A DNA stretch of 9,683 nt from Syntrophomonas sp. UBA4922 (GCA_002398825.1 DHBS01000018.1:8311-17993), one strand, 5' to 3'; shown: positions 1 to 7,137, counted from the stretch's first letter. Translations and numbers: made by a program. Notes: generated from the sequence alone by a model not told the origin.

Positions 1-99
1 ATCGGCGATCAGATCCTGGTCAAAGTGACCGAAATCGATAAACAAGGCCGGGTCAACCTCTCCCGCAAAGCGGTGTTGAAGAGTGCGGCCAAGAACTGA
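1..99 (+). CDS. pnp: Polyribonucleotide nucleotidyltransferase, C-terminal fragment (5' end outside window)
   Basis: Frame 1 is open from the first base and stops with TGA at 97-99, giving the last 32 residues of a protein. The residues IGDQILVKVTEIDKQGRVNL followed by SRKAV look like the final strands of an S1 RNA-binding domain. S1 is the last domain of polynucleotide phosphorylase, which degrades RNA 3' to 5' using phosphate. The pnp assignment rests on this S1 ending plus the genes that follow (ylxY-like, M16 protease, ymxH-like), which sit next to pnpA in Bacillus. The tail after the S1 domain is short. Another S1-domain protein, such as ribosomal protein S1 or a YugI-type protein, would give a similar ending, so the call depends mainly on context. 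Confidence 0.8.
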   Translation: MGDQILVKVTEIDKQGRVNLSRKAVLKSAAKN

Positions 100-125
100 G
101 TAAAATAAAAAACACGCTACTCAAG

Positions 126-155
126 TAAACCGAGAAATTCTCGGTTTATTTGCAT
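126..155 (+). terminator. Rho-independent terminator after pnp
   Basis: A perfect 10-bp stem pairs TAAACCGAGA (126-135) with TCTCGGTTTA (139-148) around a three-base AAT loop. The T-rich stretch TTTGCATTTT follows. It lies 26 bases after the pnp stop codon, so it most likely ends the pnp transcript and separates it from the envelope gene run. Confidence 0.8.
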
Positions 156-259
156 TTTCTGCAGAGATTGTTTTCTAACCGCGCTGACAGGCTTAATATC
201 ACCGGGCCGATCTGGGGCATATACTTGATGGGCATAGCCGCCGGCCCAAGCGAATATGT

Positions 260-1144
260 ATGGTAAGAGGACTCCGGGAGAAGGTGGTAGCGGTTGTAAA
301 GAAATATCTTGGTTTTCTCAAAAGAAATGCCAAATCACTGGTGTTAATGGCCTTTTTTATCAGTTTTTCCTCCCTGGCTGTGTGGTTAGACGATTTAGAG
401 CGGGATATAAACGGGGTCAAGCCCGGAGTTACCATGGGCGGCCAGCAAGTGGAGAGGCTGTTGCCGGCCGAAGTGCATCAGGTGGTGATGGAGCTGGCCA
501 TGCAGTATCACAGCTATCCGCTTGAACCCCGCATCGATAAAGCCACCGGCAAAATCATCGCTGAACAATCCGGCAATCTACTCGACGTAGTCAACTGCCA
601 GCAGTTGATTATGAAGGCGCCGCCGGGGGCGCAGCTAGAGCTGCCCCTGCTGCCGATCAGCCCTAAACACAGCAGCCTGGAACTGGCTGCGATCTCTCAG
701 GCAGTGGGTCATTATGAAACCTGGGTGAGCGGCAGCGTTCACCGCCATAATAATATAGCACTGGCTGCCCGGGGCATCAGCAATGTCTTGCTATGGCCGG
801 GAGAACATTTTTCATTCAATGAGGTGGTAGGGCCTCGCTCTCCGGAGCGAGGCTACATGCCGGCCCCTATCCTGCTGAACGGAGGCCGGGGCATGGACTT
901 TGGGGGCGGGGTATGCCAGGTAGCCAGTACCCTCTATAACGCCGCCTTAGACGCCGGTCTGAAAATTGAGGAGCGTCACGCCCACAGTAAAGCGGTGCGC
1001 TATGTTCCGGAGGGGCGTGATGCCACCGTATCCTATCCCGACTTGGACCTGTGTTTCATAAATAATAAGGATGGGCCGGTGATCATCAAAGCTGGATTGG
1101 GCGGCAGTCACTTATGGGTTAAAATCATGGGGAGGTCTAAATGA
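260..1144 (+). CDS. VanW family membrane-anchored protein
   Basis: This 294-residue protein has a basic N-terminus, one membrane segment at about residues 27-43 and then an extracytoplasmic region. The VanW domain covers about residues 155-285. It shows the family core GEHFSFNEVVGPRS (181-194), ERGY, and GGGVCQVASTLYNAAL (215-230), with a conserved Cys at 219. VanW proteins occur in many Gram-positives, including but not limited to vancomycin-resistance clusters. Their biochemical role is not settled, but an action on cell wall or peptidoglycan is generally assumed. The region before the domain (about 50-150) may be a short remnant of the peptidoglycan-binding module often found in this family. 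ATG at 260 is the first in-frame ATG after a stop at 194-196, but it lacks a good ribosome binding site. GTG at 284 is an alternative, with GGGAG only three bases upstream. The gene overlaps the next by 4 bp (ATGA). Nothing suggests a resistance cluster here. Confidence 0.85.
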   Translation: MVRGLREKVVAVVKKYLGFLKRNAKSLVLMAFFISFSSLAVWLDDLERDINGVKPGVTMGGQQVERLLPAEVHQVVMELAMQYHSYPLEPRIDKATGKIIAEQSGNLLDVVNCQQLIMKAPPGAQLELPLLPISPKHSSLELAAISQAVGHYETWVSGSVHRHNNIALAARGISNVLLWPGEHFSFNEVVGPRSPERGYMPAPILLNGGRGMDFGGGVCQVASTLYNAALDAGLKIEERHAHSKAVRYVPEGRDATVSYPDLDLCFINNKDGPVIIKAGLGGSHLWVKIMGRSK

Positions 1145-1866
1145 GAATATTTTATTTTTCCTGGAAAAGGTTGGGCATCATAGTGGGGTTGGTTTTTGTC
1201 CTGGGCATAAGCTCATTTCTTGCCGCCTCGGATGGGGGAGGCGAGATGGCCGCCAGCGGCAGCGGCGCTATCTATCAGGGCTCAACCGGGAGCAAGGCGG
1301 TGGCTGTCACCGTCAATGTAGACTGGGGGGGAGAATACATACCGGCTATGCTGGAAGCCTTGCAGAAAAGCAACGCCCGGGCCACCTTTTTTGTAACCGG
1401 GAGCTGGGCGGAGAACAATCCTGAACTGATGAAAACCATAGCGGCGGCCGATCACAGCATACAAAACCACGGCTACAAGCATGTTCACTTCAACAGCCTC
1501 AAGGCGGCCCAGGTACAGGAGCAGATCAAACAGGCTGAAGATGTCATCTTCGCGGCCACCGGCAAGAAAAGCCAGTTCTTTGCACCTCCTTATGGGGAAA
1601 AAAACCCCTCCCTGGTTGCAGCGGTGAACGCCGCGGGCTACCAGTATATCATGTGGAGCGTGGACACCATCGACTGGCAGAAGCCGGCTCCGCAGGTCAT
1701 CGTTGAGCGGGTCATGAAAAAGGTCCATAATGACGCCATTATCCTCATGCATCCCACCGAACCCACCGTTAAAGCACTGCCTGAGATCCTGGCCGGCCTG
1801 AACCAGCAGGGCTATAAAATGATGACCATTGAGGAGCTGCTGGCTTCTCCCGAACAGCAGCCATAA
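1141..1866 (+). CDS. ylxY: YlxY-like polysaccharide deacetylase (CE4/NodB fold) homologue, probably sporulation-linked
   Basis: This 241-residue protein has an N-terminal signal or anchor segment (about 10-29), so it should act outside the membrane. The NodB/CE4 domain spans about 54-235. The motifs visible are NVDWG (59-63) at the TFDDG position, NHGYKHVH (109-116) carrying the two metal-binding His residues, APPYG (148-152) at the RPPYG position, DTIDW (175-179) and LMH (202-204). Compared with active CE4 enzymes, the second motif-1 Asp (a metal ligand) is Trp and the motif-3 Arg is Ala, so classical N-deacetylase activity is doubtful. YlxY of spore formers, which lies just after pnpA in Bacillus, is the closest match I know. 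The start overlaps the VanW stop (ATGA), with GGGGAGG at 1129-1135, so the two are probably translationally coupled. Confidence 0.85.
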   Translation: MRIFYFSWKRLGIIVGLVFVLGISSFLAASDGGGEMAASGSGAIYQGSTGSKAVAVTVNVDWGGEYIPAMLEALQKSNARATFFVTGSWAENNPELMKTIAAADHSIQNHGYKHVHFNSLKAAQVQEQIKQAEDVIFAATGKKSQFFAPPYGEKNPSLVAAVNAAGYQYIMWSVDTIDWQKPAPQVIVERVMKKVHNDAIILMHPTEPTVKALPEILAGLNQQGYKMMTIEELLASPEQQP

Positions 1867-1882
1867 CATGGGTGGGAACAGA

Positions 1883-3046
1883 ATGAGAAGAAGCTGCATA
1901 ATAATAATGATTACGGCGCTGGCAGCCATGATACTGGCCGGTCTGTGCCAACCGGAGCCGGCCCTGGCAGCCCCGGCCACCACCTCAAAATACGTCTGTC
2001 TCCTGGACTCTGCCAGCGGCCAGGTTCTGTACGGGCGCAACATGGATGAGAAACGCCAGGTGGCCAGCACCACCAAGATGATGACCGCCATTCTGGCGGT
2101 GGAATACGCCGGGCTCAACGAAACCGCGGTGGTGAGCCAGCATGCGGATAAAACCCTGGAATACACTATCGGTTTGAGAGCAGGCGCCACACTGACTGTG
2201 GAAGAGCTGTTGAAGGCGGCCCTCTTGCGTTCCGCCAATGATGCCGCAGTCGTCCTGGCTGAACATGTGGCCGGCGACGAAATGCTGTTTGCCCACCTGA
2301 TGTCAGTAAAAGCCTTTGCCATCGGAGCGGTTCACACCCGCTATGAAAACGCTTCCGGACTTCCTGGCAACAAGCAGCACAGTACGGCTTACGATCAGGC
2401 GGTTATCGGACGCTACCTGATGACCGACCCCGTCCTGAAACCCCTGGTAGGCAGCAAACAGGGCTATTTTAAGCACCCTGACTACCGGGAAGCCCTGTTG
2501 CTCAATAATACCAACACGCTGCTCTCCAGCTATGCCGGAGCAGACGGCATCAAAACCGGCACCACCAACGCCGCCGGCAAGTGTTTGGTAGCCTCGGCCA
2601 CCCGGCAGGAGCGCCAGCTGATCGCGGTGGCCTTGAATTCTTATGACCGCAGCGGGGATTGCAAACGTCTTCTGGACTACGGCTTCAATCATACCGGCCC
2701 GGTTCTGGTGGTAGACAAAGCCGAGCCTTTTAAAGAACTAGCCCTGGAAGGCGGCCGGGAGAACAGCGTCCCGGTTTATCCCGACCGCGATATTTACCTG
2801 TGGCTGGGGGACTCCCAGCTTAATGTTGAAAAAAGGGTATTATTGAACTATGATATAAAGGCACCTGTGGCAAAAAATCAAAATTTGGGAACGCTAAAGG
2901 TATATGTGGAGGGCAAGCCTATGGCTGAAGCCAATCTGCGGACCGAGGCCGAATACAGGCAGAGACCAGGTTGGGCGGTCCGCATGCTCAACGGGCTGGC
3001 CCGGCGCTGGGGTATTTTTCCCGGCTCGGTTGAAAACGACCCATAA
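1883..3046 (+). CDS. dacF: D-alanyl-D-alanine carboxypeptidase, DacF-like penicillin-binding protein (peptidase S11)
   Basis: This 387-residue protein trims the terminal D-Ala from peptidoglycan pentapeptides outside the cell. A signal peptide (about 1-29) ends in ALA-AP, a likely signal peptidase I site. All three serine-transpeptidase motifs are present: STTK (Ser62, Lys65), SAN (117-119) and KTG (224-226). A PBP5-type C-terminal beta domain (about 265-355) follows. The amphipathic tail, with GWAVRMLNGLARRWG, resembles the membrane-binding helix of this class. The start at 1883 is chosen because GGTGGG (1871-1876) is six bases upstream; ATG at 1868, just after the ylxY stop, is an alternative adding five residues. 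DacF is the sporulation-type member in Bacillus. The placement beside ylxY fits that role, but motifs alone do not separate DacF from DacA or DacB. Confidence 0.88.
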   Translation: MRRSCIIIMITALAAMILAGLCQPEPALAAPATTSKYVCLLDSASGQVLYGRNMDEKRQVASTTKMMTAILAVEYAGLNETAVVSQHADKTLEYTIGLRAGATLTVEELLKAALLRSANDAAVVLAEHVAGDEMLFAHLMSVKAFAIGAVHTRYENASGLPGNKQHSTAYDQAVIGRYLMTDPVLKPLVGSKQGYFKHPDYREALLLNNTNTLLSSYAGADGIKTGTTNAAGKCLVASATRQERQLIAVALNSYDRSGDCKRLLDYGFNHTGPVLVVDKAEPFKELALEGGRENSVPVYPDRDIYLWLGDSQLNVEKRVLLNYDIKAPVAKNQNLGTLKVYVEGKPMAEANLRTEAEYRQRPGWAVRMLNGLARRWGIFPGSVENDP

Positions 3047-3065
3047 ATTAGCTGGAGGTATAGGC

Positions 3066-4346
3066 GTGATTAATAGTTGTAGGCTTGATAATGGCTGTTT
3101 TTTAGTCACCGAAGAAATTCCCTATGTCCGCTCAGTTGCCATTGGCATATATATACGGGTGGGATCCCGGCATGAACCCGAGCATATGAAGGGAGCCGCT
3201 CATTTTATCGAACACATGCTGTTTAAAGGCACTGAGAGCCGGTCAGCCCGTGATATTGCCGAGAGTTTCGAAAGCATCGGGGGGCAGCTCAACGCCTTCA
3301 CCGCCAAAGAATACACCTGTTTGTACGCCCGTACCCTGGACGAGCATCTTCCCATGGCCATGGATATACTTTTTGATATGCTTTTTAAGGCCAAATTCGC
3401 CTCCCGTGACTTTGAAAACGAGAAGAATGTCATCATTGAAGAGATCCACATGTATGAAGACACTCCCGACGACCTCATACACGATGTTTTCTCGCGCCGC
3501 ATGTGGTCCGAACACCCCCTGGGTTCCCCCATTCTAGGCACCAAGGATTCGGTCTCCGCTTTTGACCACAAGAATATCTGCGATTTCTACCAGGATCACT
3601 ATCAGCCCGGCAACATGGTGATTGCGGTGGCCGGCAACATCAACGCCCAGCAGGTTAAAGACGCCGTTTGCCAGCACCTTGACGAACAGCCCTCTTCAGG
3701 GTTTAATATGAACCATGCCGCCCCGCAGTCCTATCATTGTTTTACCAATCTGGTGGACAAAGCCACCGAACAGGTGCAGATCTGTATCGGAGTGCCGGGA
3801 ATCACCTATTTCGACGAGAGACGGCATGCCTTAAACATCATGAATAACATATTCGGAGGAGGCATGAGTTCCAGGCTGTTCCAATCCCTGCGCGAAGAGC
3901 TGGGATTGGCCTATTCAGTCTACTCATATCCCGCCTCCTATTCAGATAGCGGGGCCTATTCCATATATATCGGCACTGGCCCCGGCCGGATAGACACCTG
4001 CTTCGAGGCCCTGTACCGTGAGATCAGGAGCTTTTTGCAGCAGGGCATCACCGTACTGGAACTGGAAAGAACCCAGCAGCTGATCAAATCCAGCATGTAT
4101 TTAGGACTGGAGAATGTGATGAACCGCATGAGCCGGCTGGGCAAATCGATAATCATGTACGGAGAGGTGCATCCCCCGGAAGAGATCATGTCCAGGATAC
4201 TGGCGGTCAATGCCGATATGGTGCATGAACTGGCCCAAACCCTCCTGGACAGAGAGCCTTTTTCACTGGCGGCCATTGCACCCCAGGAGACCCTTAACCA
4301 GGTGGAGAAAGCTTTTGACGAGCACTGGATAACTTGCAAGAGATAA
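3066..4346 (+). CDS. mlpA: M16 family zinc metallopeptidase (MlpA/YmxG-like processing protease)
   Basis: This 426-residue protein belongs to the pitrilysin/mitochondrial processing peptidase family. The inverted zinc motif HFIEH lies at 46-50 (His46, Glu49, His50), and the distal Glu ligand is in EEIHMYED at 125-126, giving the family spacing of about 76 residues. The second, inactive M16 half includes GGGMSSRLFQSLREELGLAYS, the usual substrate-contacting region. There is no signal peptide, so it is cytoplasmic, as expected for MlpA of Bacillus. The start is GTG at 3066, preceded by GGAGG (3054-3058) at seven bases; a longer frame upstream only overlaps dacF. It begins 19 bases after dacF, which suggests one operon. 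The gene order deacetylase, M16 protease, ymxH supports the mlpA call. Confidence 0.9.
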   Translation: MINSCRLDNGCFLVTEEIPYVRSVAIGIYIRVGSRHEPEHMKGAAHFIEHMLFKGTESRSARDIAESFESIGGQLNAFTAKEYTCLYARTLDEHLPMAMDILFDMLFKAKFASRDFENEKNVIIEEIHMYEDTPDDLIHDVFSRRMWSEHPLGSPILGTKDSVSAFDHKNICDFYQDHYQPGNMVIAVAGNINAQQVKDAVCQHLDEQPSSGFNMNHAAPQSYHCFTNLVDKATEQVQICIGVPGITYFDERRHALNIMNNIFGGGMSSRLFQSLREELGLAYSVYSYPASYSDSGAYSIYIGTGPGRIDTCFEALYREIRSFLQQGITVLELERTQQLIKSSMYLGLENVMNRMSRLGKSIIMYGEVHPPEEIMSRILAVNADMVHELAQTLLDREPFSLAAIAPQETLNQVEKAFDEHWITCKR

Positions 4347-4492
4347 GGGATAAGAATGCCCCGGGCCCGGTTGTATGGCGGCAAGGCCCCGACCGCCCTG
4401 GCAAAGCGTAATGATGCCCCCGCCCTGGGCGATTTTCGTCATCGGCCCTGAATCACTTGCCGATAAGCCGATTTGGAGAGGAGAATTTATCT
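4347..4492 (+). other. GC-rich M16-dut intergenic segment with a possible 31-codon ORF (4356-4451)
   Basis: This 146-base gap is unusually long for the otherwise tight run of genes. An ATG at 4356 with AAGGGA (4345-4350) five bases upstream opens a 31-residue frame ending with TGA at 4449-4451. The peptide begins MPRARLYGGK and is basic and Ala/Pro-rich, without a membrane segment or a family I recognise. The same DNA can fold: GGCGG (4377-4381) can pair with CCGCC (4393-4397), and GGGCGAT pairs with ATCGGCCC (with one bulge) near 4427-4449. No T-run follows either, so neither looks like a terminator. This may be a small ORF, a structured spacer or nothing. Coding status is not established. 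Confidence 0.3.
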
Positions 4493-4930
4493 GTGGAGGT
4501 ATTGATCAAACGCCTGCATTCTTATGACCTGCCCTGGCCGCAGTACATGACTCCGGGTTCTTCGGGGGTTGATCTTCATGCCGCCAACCAGGAGCCGGAG
4601 AGCATTGCTCCCGGCAGGGTCAAACTGATTCCCACCGGTATTGCCGTAGCCATCCCCGAAGGCTATGAAGCCCAAATCAGGCCGCGCAGCGGACTGGCCT
4701 TAAAGCATGGCATCACCTTGCTGAACACCCCGGGAACCATCGACGCCGATTATCGCGGGGAAATCATGCTAATCGTCATAAACCTGGGGGACAAAGAGTA
4801 TATTGTGAAAAGAGGGGACCGGATCGCCCAAATGATTTTTACCAAAGTGGAAAGACCACAGCTGGTGATAAGCGAGAGTTTGGACGAGACCAAACGCGGA
4901 GCGGGAGGATTTGGGCATACCGGCCTGTAG
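4493..4930 (+). CDS. dut: Deoxyuridine 5'-triphosphate nucleotidohydrolase (dUTPase, trimeric type)
   Basis: This 145-residue enzyme hydrolyses dUTP to dUMP and pyrophosphate, keeping uracil out of DNA and feeding dTMP synthesis. All five trimeric dUTPase motifs can be read: GSSGVDLHA (22-30), RPRSGLALKHG (63-73), NTPGTIDADYRGE (78-90) with the catalytic Asp at about 84, GDRIAQMIF (108-116) and RGAGGFGHTG (135-144). The length is normal for the family. In motif 5 the more usual Ser of GFGSTG is His. The start is GTG at 4493, with AGGAG (4479-4483) nine bases upstream; a TTG at 4457 would add 12 residues that are not part of the fold. It is followed by ymxH at 12 bases and is likely cotranscribed with it. 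Confidence 0.95.
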   Translation: MEVLIKRLHSYDLPWPQYMTPGSSGVDLHAANQEPESIAPGRVKLIPTGIAVAIPEGYEAQIRPRSGLALKHGITLLNTPGTIDADYRGEIMLIVINLGDKEYIVKRGDRIAQMIFTKVERPQLVISESLDETKRGAGGFGHTGL

Positions 4931-4942
4931 GAGGGCTGATGA

Positions 4943-5212
4943 ATGCGTTTAAATGAATTGGTGGGCAAAGAAATGGTCAATATCTATGACGGCATGAGAA
5001 TGGGCACCGTTGGCGATTCGGATATGCTCATCGACGAGGAGAACGGCCGCATTATTTCTATCATCCTCCCCAACCGGGGCAATGCCTTTACTTTCTGGGC
5101 CGACAGGCAAAAGCTGGTGATCCCCTGGGAGGCTATAAAGAAGGTGGGCCGGGAGGTTATAGTAGTGGAACTGGATCACACCCATATGCGATTGAAGAAC
5201 AGCTCTATGTAA
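4943..5212 (+). CDS. ymxH: YmxH/YlmC family PRC-barrel protein
   Basis: This 89-residue protein starts with MRLNELVGKEMVNI and contains a single small beta-barrel domain of the PRC type: alternating strands, DGMRMG, the acidic IDEENGRI turn and VIPWEAIKKVG. It matches the YlmC/YmxH group found in spore-forming Firmicutes. These proteins have no known enzymatic motif, and their role in sporulation is poorly defined. GGAGGG at 4930-4935 lies seven bases before ATG 4943 and overlaps the dut stop region, so it is tightly linked to dut. Its position downstream of the M16 protease matches the Bacillus mlpA-ymxH pair, here separated by dut. A terminator follows 13 bases after the stop. Confidence 0.85.
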   Translation: MRLNELVGKEMVNIYDGMRMGTVGDSDMLIDEENGRIISIILPNRGNAFTFWADRQKLVIPWEAIKKVGREVIVVELDHTHMRLKNSSM

Positions 5213-5225
5213 ACCGGCTTAAAAC

Positions 5226-5264
5226 GGGGCTTACCGCTCTAGAAGGGCGGCAGCCCCTTTTTTT
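5226..5264 (+). terminator. Rho-independent terminator ending the vanW-to-ymxH run
   Basis: The outer arm GGGGCT (5226-5231) pairs with AGCCCC (5252-5257). The inner arm CCGCTCT (5234-5240) pairs with AGGGCGG (5244-5250) with one G-T pair, around the loop AGA. Seven T residues follow directly (5258-5264). This is a textbook intrinsic terminator and marks the likely 3' end of the envelope/dut/ymxH transcript. Confidence 0.92.
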
Positions 5265-5312
5265 ATGGTCCTGCAGTGATTCGGGCATGCTAGTGAAAAA
5301 GGGGGTTGATCG

Positions 5313-5546
5313 ATGAAAGAATCCGACATTCAACAGGGTTCCTTCCCGCCCTGGAGCAGAATACCGTCACTGCAGGATATGTGCCGTGAGGCGGGGATCG
5401 GCCATGACCAGCTCATCGAGGCCATTGCTCAGGGCCTCGGCACTGAGGAGGCCGCGCAGCGGATGAAGGTCAAAAAGGAAACTATGGAATCTCTTTATGA
5501 GCATTTTTACCGCTATGGCATCAGTTCGGTACAAGGCGGCGACTAA
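5313..5546 (+). CDS. Small helix-turn-helix-like protein of unknown function
   Basis: This 77-residue soluble protein has no signal peptide or membrane segment. It has a Pro-rich N-terminus (GSFPPWSRIP) and then a mostly helical region. Residues about 33-65 (LIEAIAQGLGTEEAAQRM followed by KVKKETMESLYEHF) read like a small helix-turn-helix: a helix, a gap, the TEEAAQRM helix, a short turn and a candidate recognition helix. It could therefore bind DNA, but no family is recognised with certainty. AAGGGGG at 5299-5305 is seven bases from ATG 5313, a good ribosome binding site that supports a real gene. It stands alone between two terminators, downstream of ymxH and upstream of guaB, so it is probably monocistronic or expressed by readthrough. 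Confidence 0.7.
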   Translation: MKESDIQQGSFPPWSRIPSLQDMCREAGIGHDQLIEAIAQGLGTEEAAQRMKVKKETMESLYEHFYRYGISSVQGGD

Positions 5547-5560
5547 GTTTTTAATTCGGG

Positions 5561-5596
5561 GCCGGGTTGGGAATTCAACCCGGCTAAAGACTTTTT
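5561..5596 (+). terminator. Terminator-like hairpin between the HTH gene and guaB
   Basis: GCCGGGTTG (5561-5569) pairs perfectly with CAACCCGGC (5576-5584) around the loop GGAATT. The T-run TTTTT (5592-5596) follows only after seven bases (TAAAGAC), which is less ideal than usual. It lies 14 bases after the HTH gene stop and upstream of the guaB promoter, so termination of the small gene is the simplest role. Confidence 0.65.
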
Positions 5597-5620
5597 ACAT
5601 AACCTTAACAGCCGCATGCC

Positions 5621-5649
5621 TTGAAAATTCCCGGCGAATAGGATAATAT
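5621..5649 (+). promoter_or_regulatory. Candidate sigma-A promoter for guaB
   Basis: TTGAAA at 5621-5626 matches the -35 consensus at five of six positions. Downstream are GATAAT (5642-5647, spacer 15) and TAATAT (5644-5649, spacer 17), either of which could be the -10. The start of transcription would fall near 5655, leaving a leader of roughly 25 bases. That is too short for a purine riboswitch, and I see none here. Confidence 0.55.
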
Positions 5650-5679
5650 ATGTTAAATTTTATGAGGAGGCCGCACAAC

Positions 5680-7137
5680 ATGACCGATAAGTTTGCTAAA
5701 GAGGGTCTCACTTTTGACGATGTGTTACTAATACCCGGGCGCTCTGAGGTATTACCTAATAAGGTTGACGTTTCTACTCGGCTGACCAAAAGGATTCGCC
5801 TGGAGATTCCCATCATGAGCGCCGGGATGGACACTGTCACCGAATCGCGCATGGCTATAGCGGTAGCCCGCGAGGGAGGCATTGGCATCATTCACAAAAA
5901 CATGAGCATCGAAGCCCAGGCCAAGATGGTTGACCGGGTGAAGCGCTCCGAACACGGCGTCATAACCGACCCTTTCTTTTTATCACCTACGGATAAGATC
6001 AGGGATGCCCTGGACATCATGGAACACTATCACATTTCCGGGGTGCCGGTTACTGAGGGCCCCCGCCTGGTGGGGATCATAACCAACCGCGACATTCGCT
6101 TTGAAACCGATTTTGACCGTTTGATAGGCGACGCCATGACCAGCGAAAGGCTGGTGACGGCTCCGGTAGGAACCACCATGGAAGGGGCCCTGGAGATCCT
6201 GCGCAAATACAAAATCGAGAAGCTGCCCCTGGTGGATGAGGACTTCAACCTCAAAGGCCTGATCACCATCAAGGATATCGAAAAAGCCTATAAATACCCC
6301 AATTCAGCCAAAGATAGCCGGGGCCGGCTCCTGGTGGGGGCTGCGGTAGGCATAACCGCCGACACCCTGCAGCGGGTCGAAGCATTAAAGCACGCCGGGG
6401 CGGACGTGGTGGTAGTGGATACGGCGCATGGCCATTCCATGGATGTGGTAAGAATGGTCGAAACCATCAAAAACAATTATCCCGACCTGGACTTGATTGC
6501 CGGTAATGTGGCCACTGCAGAGGCCACCGAGGATCTGATAAAAGCCGGGGCCGATGCCATCAAGGTGGGAATGGGGCCAGGCTCCATCTGCACCACCAGG
6601 GTTATAGCCGGCATCGGAGTGCCGCAGATTACCGCCATTGCCGATTGTTCTGCAGTAGCGGGCCGTTATGATACACCCATTATCGCTGATGGGGGAGTTA
6701 AATTCTCCGGGGATATTGCCAAAGCCATCGCGGCCGGCGCAGATGTAGTCATGCTGGGGAATCTCTTCGCCGGAACTGATGAAAGCCCTGGCGATACCGT
6801 TATATTACAGGGCCGCAGCTATAAAATCTACCGGGGTATGGGTTCTCTGGGGGCAATGTGTGAAGGCAGCAGTGACCGCTACTTCCAGGAAGGCCAGCAG
6901 AAACTGGTTCCGGAGGGCATTGAGGGACGGGTGCCTTACCGCGGCTATGTATCCGACACCATCTTCCAACTGGTGGGAGGCCTTCGTGCCAGTATGGGCT
7001 ACTGCGGGGTGGCCAATCTATATGATATGAAAGCCAAAACCCGGTTTATCCGCATTACCAATGCAGGCCTGGTGGAAAGTCATCCCCACGATATAGCCAT
7101 AAGTAAGGAAGCCCCCAATTACCAGGTAATCGTATAA
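5680..7137 (+). CDS. guaB: Inosine-5'-monophosphate dehydrogenase
   Basis: This 485-residue enzyme oxidises IMP to XMP with NAD+, the committed step of GMP synthesis in the cytoplasm. The N-terminus has the family signature GLTFDDVLLIPG (9-20). Two CBS domains (about 93-148 and 150-205) are inserted in the barrel as usual. The active-site loop GPGSICTTR carries catalytic Cys304, and the mobile flap contains the Arg400-Tyr401 dyad in GSSDRYFQEG, followed by GRVPYRG. The length and order are normal. The start at 5680 is chosen because AGGAGG (5665-5670) lies nine bases upstream and MTDKFAKEGLTFDD matches the usual beginning; an upstream in-frame ATG at 5650 has no support. The stop TAA shares one base with the next start codon. 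Confidence 0.97.
   Translation: MTDKFAKEGLTFDDVLLIPGRSEVLPNKVDVSTRLTKRIRLEIPIMSAGMDTVTESRMAIAVAREGGIGIIHKNMSIEAQAKMVDRVKRSEHGVITDPFFLSPTDKIRDALDIMEHYHISGVPVTEGPRLVGIITNRDIRFETDFDRLIGDAMTSERLVTAPVGTTMEGALEILRKYKIEKLPLVDEDFNLKGLITIKDIEKAYKYPNSAKDSRGRLLVGAAVGITADTLQRVEALKHAGADVVVVDTAHGHSMDVVRMVETIKNNYPDLDLIAGNVATAEATEDLIKAGADAIKVGMGPGSICTTRVIAGIGVPQITAIADCSAVAGRYDTPIIADGGVKFSGDIAKAIAAGADVVMLGNLFAGTDESPGDTVILQGRSYKIYRGMGSLGAMCEGSSDRYFQEGQQKLVPEGIEGRVPYRGYVSDTIFQLVGGLRASMGYCGVANLYDMKAKTRFIRITNAGLVESHPHDIAISKEAPNYQVIV

Noticed and set aside
193..225. Possible promoter before the VanW gene (TTAATA, and TATACT at 220-225)
   Set aside because: TATACT is a good -10 match, but no -35 lies at 16-18 bases; the nearest candidate is 21 bases away. 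Too weak to list.
260..1144. Vancomycin-resistance cluster suggested by the VanW domain
   Set aside because: No vanH, ligase, vanX or VanRS-type genes lie nearby. VanW-domain proteins are common in Gram-positive chromosomes.
1282..2322. Long minus-strand open frame of 346 codons
   Set aside because: It lies opposite the ylxY and dacF genes, which have full family motifs. It is Arg/Ala-rich without a recognisable domain and is explained by the codon bias of the plus-strand genes.
2904..3065. Upstream extension of the M16 peptidase frame
   Set aside because: It overlaps the dacF 3' end in another frame and does not resemble an M16 N-terminus. GTG 3066 has an ideal ribosome binding site.
5597..5679. 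Purine riboswitch or T-box upstream of guaB
   Set aside because: The leader after the candidate promoter is only about 25 bases and no conserved aptamer elements are visible.
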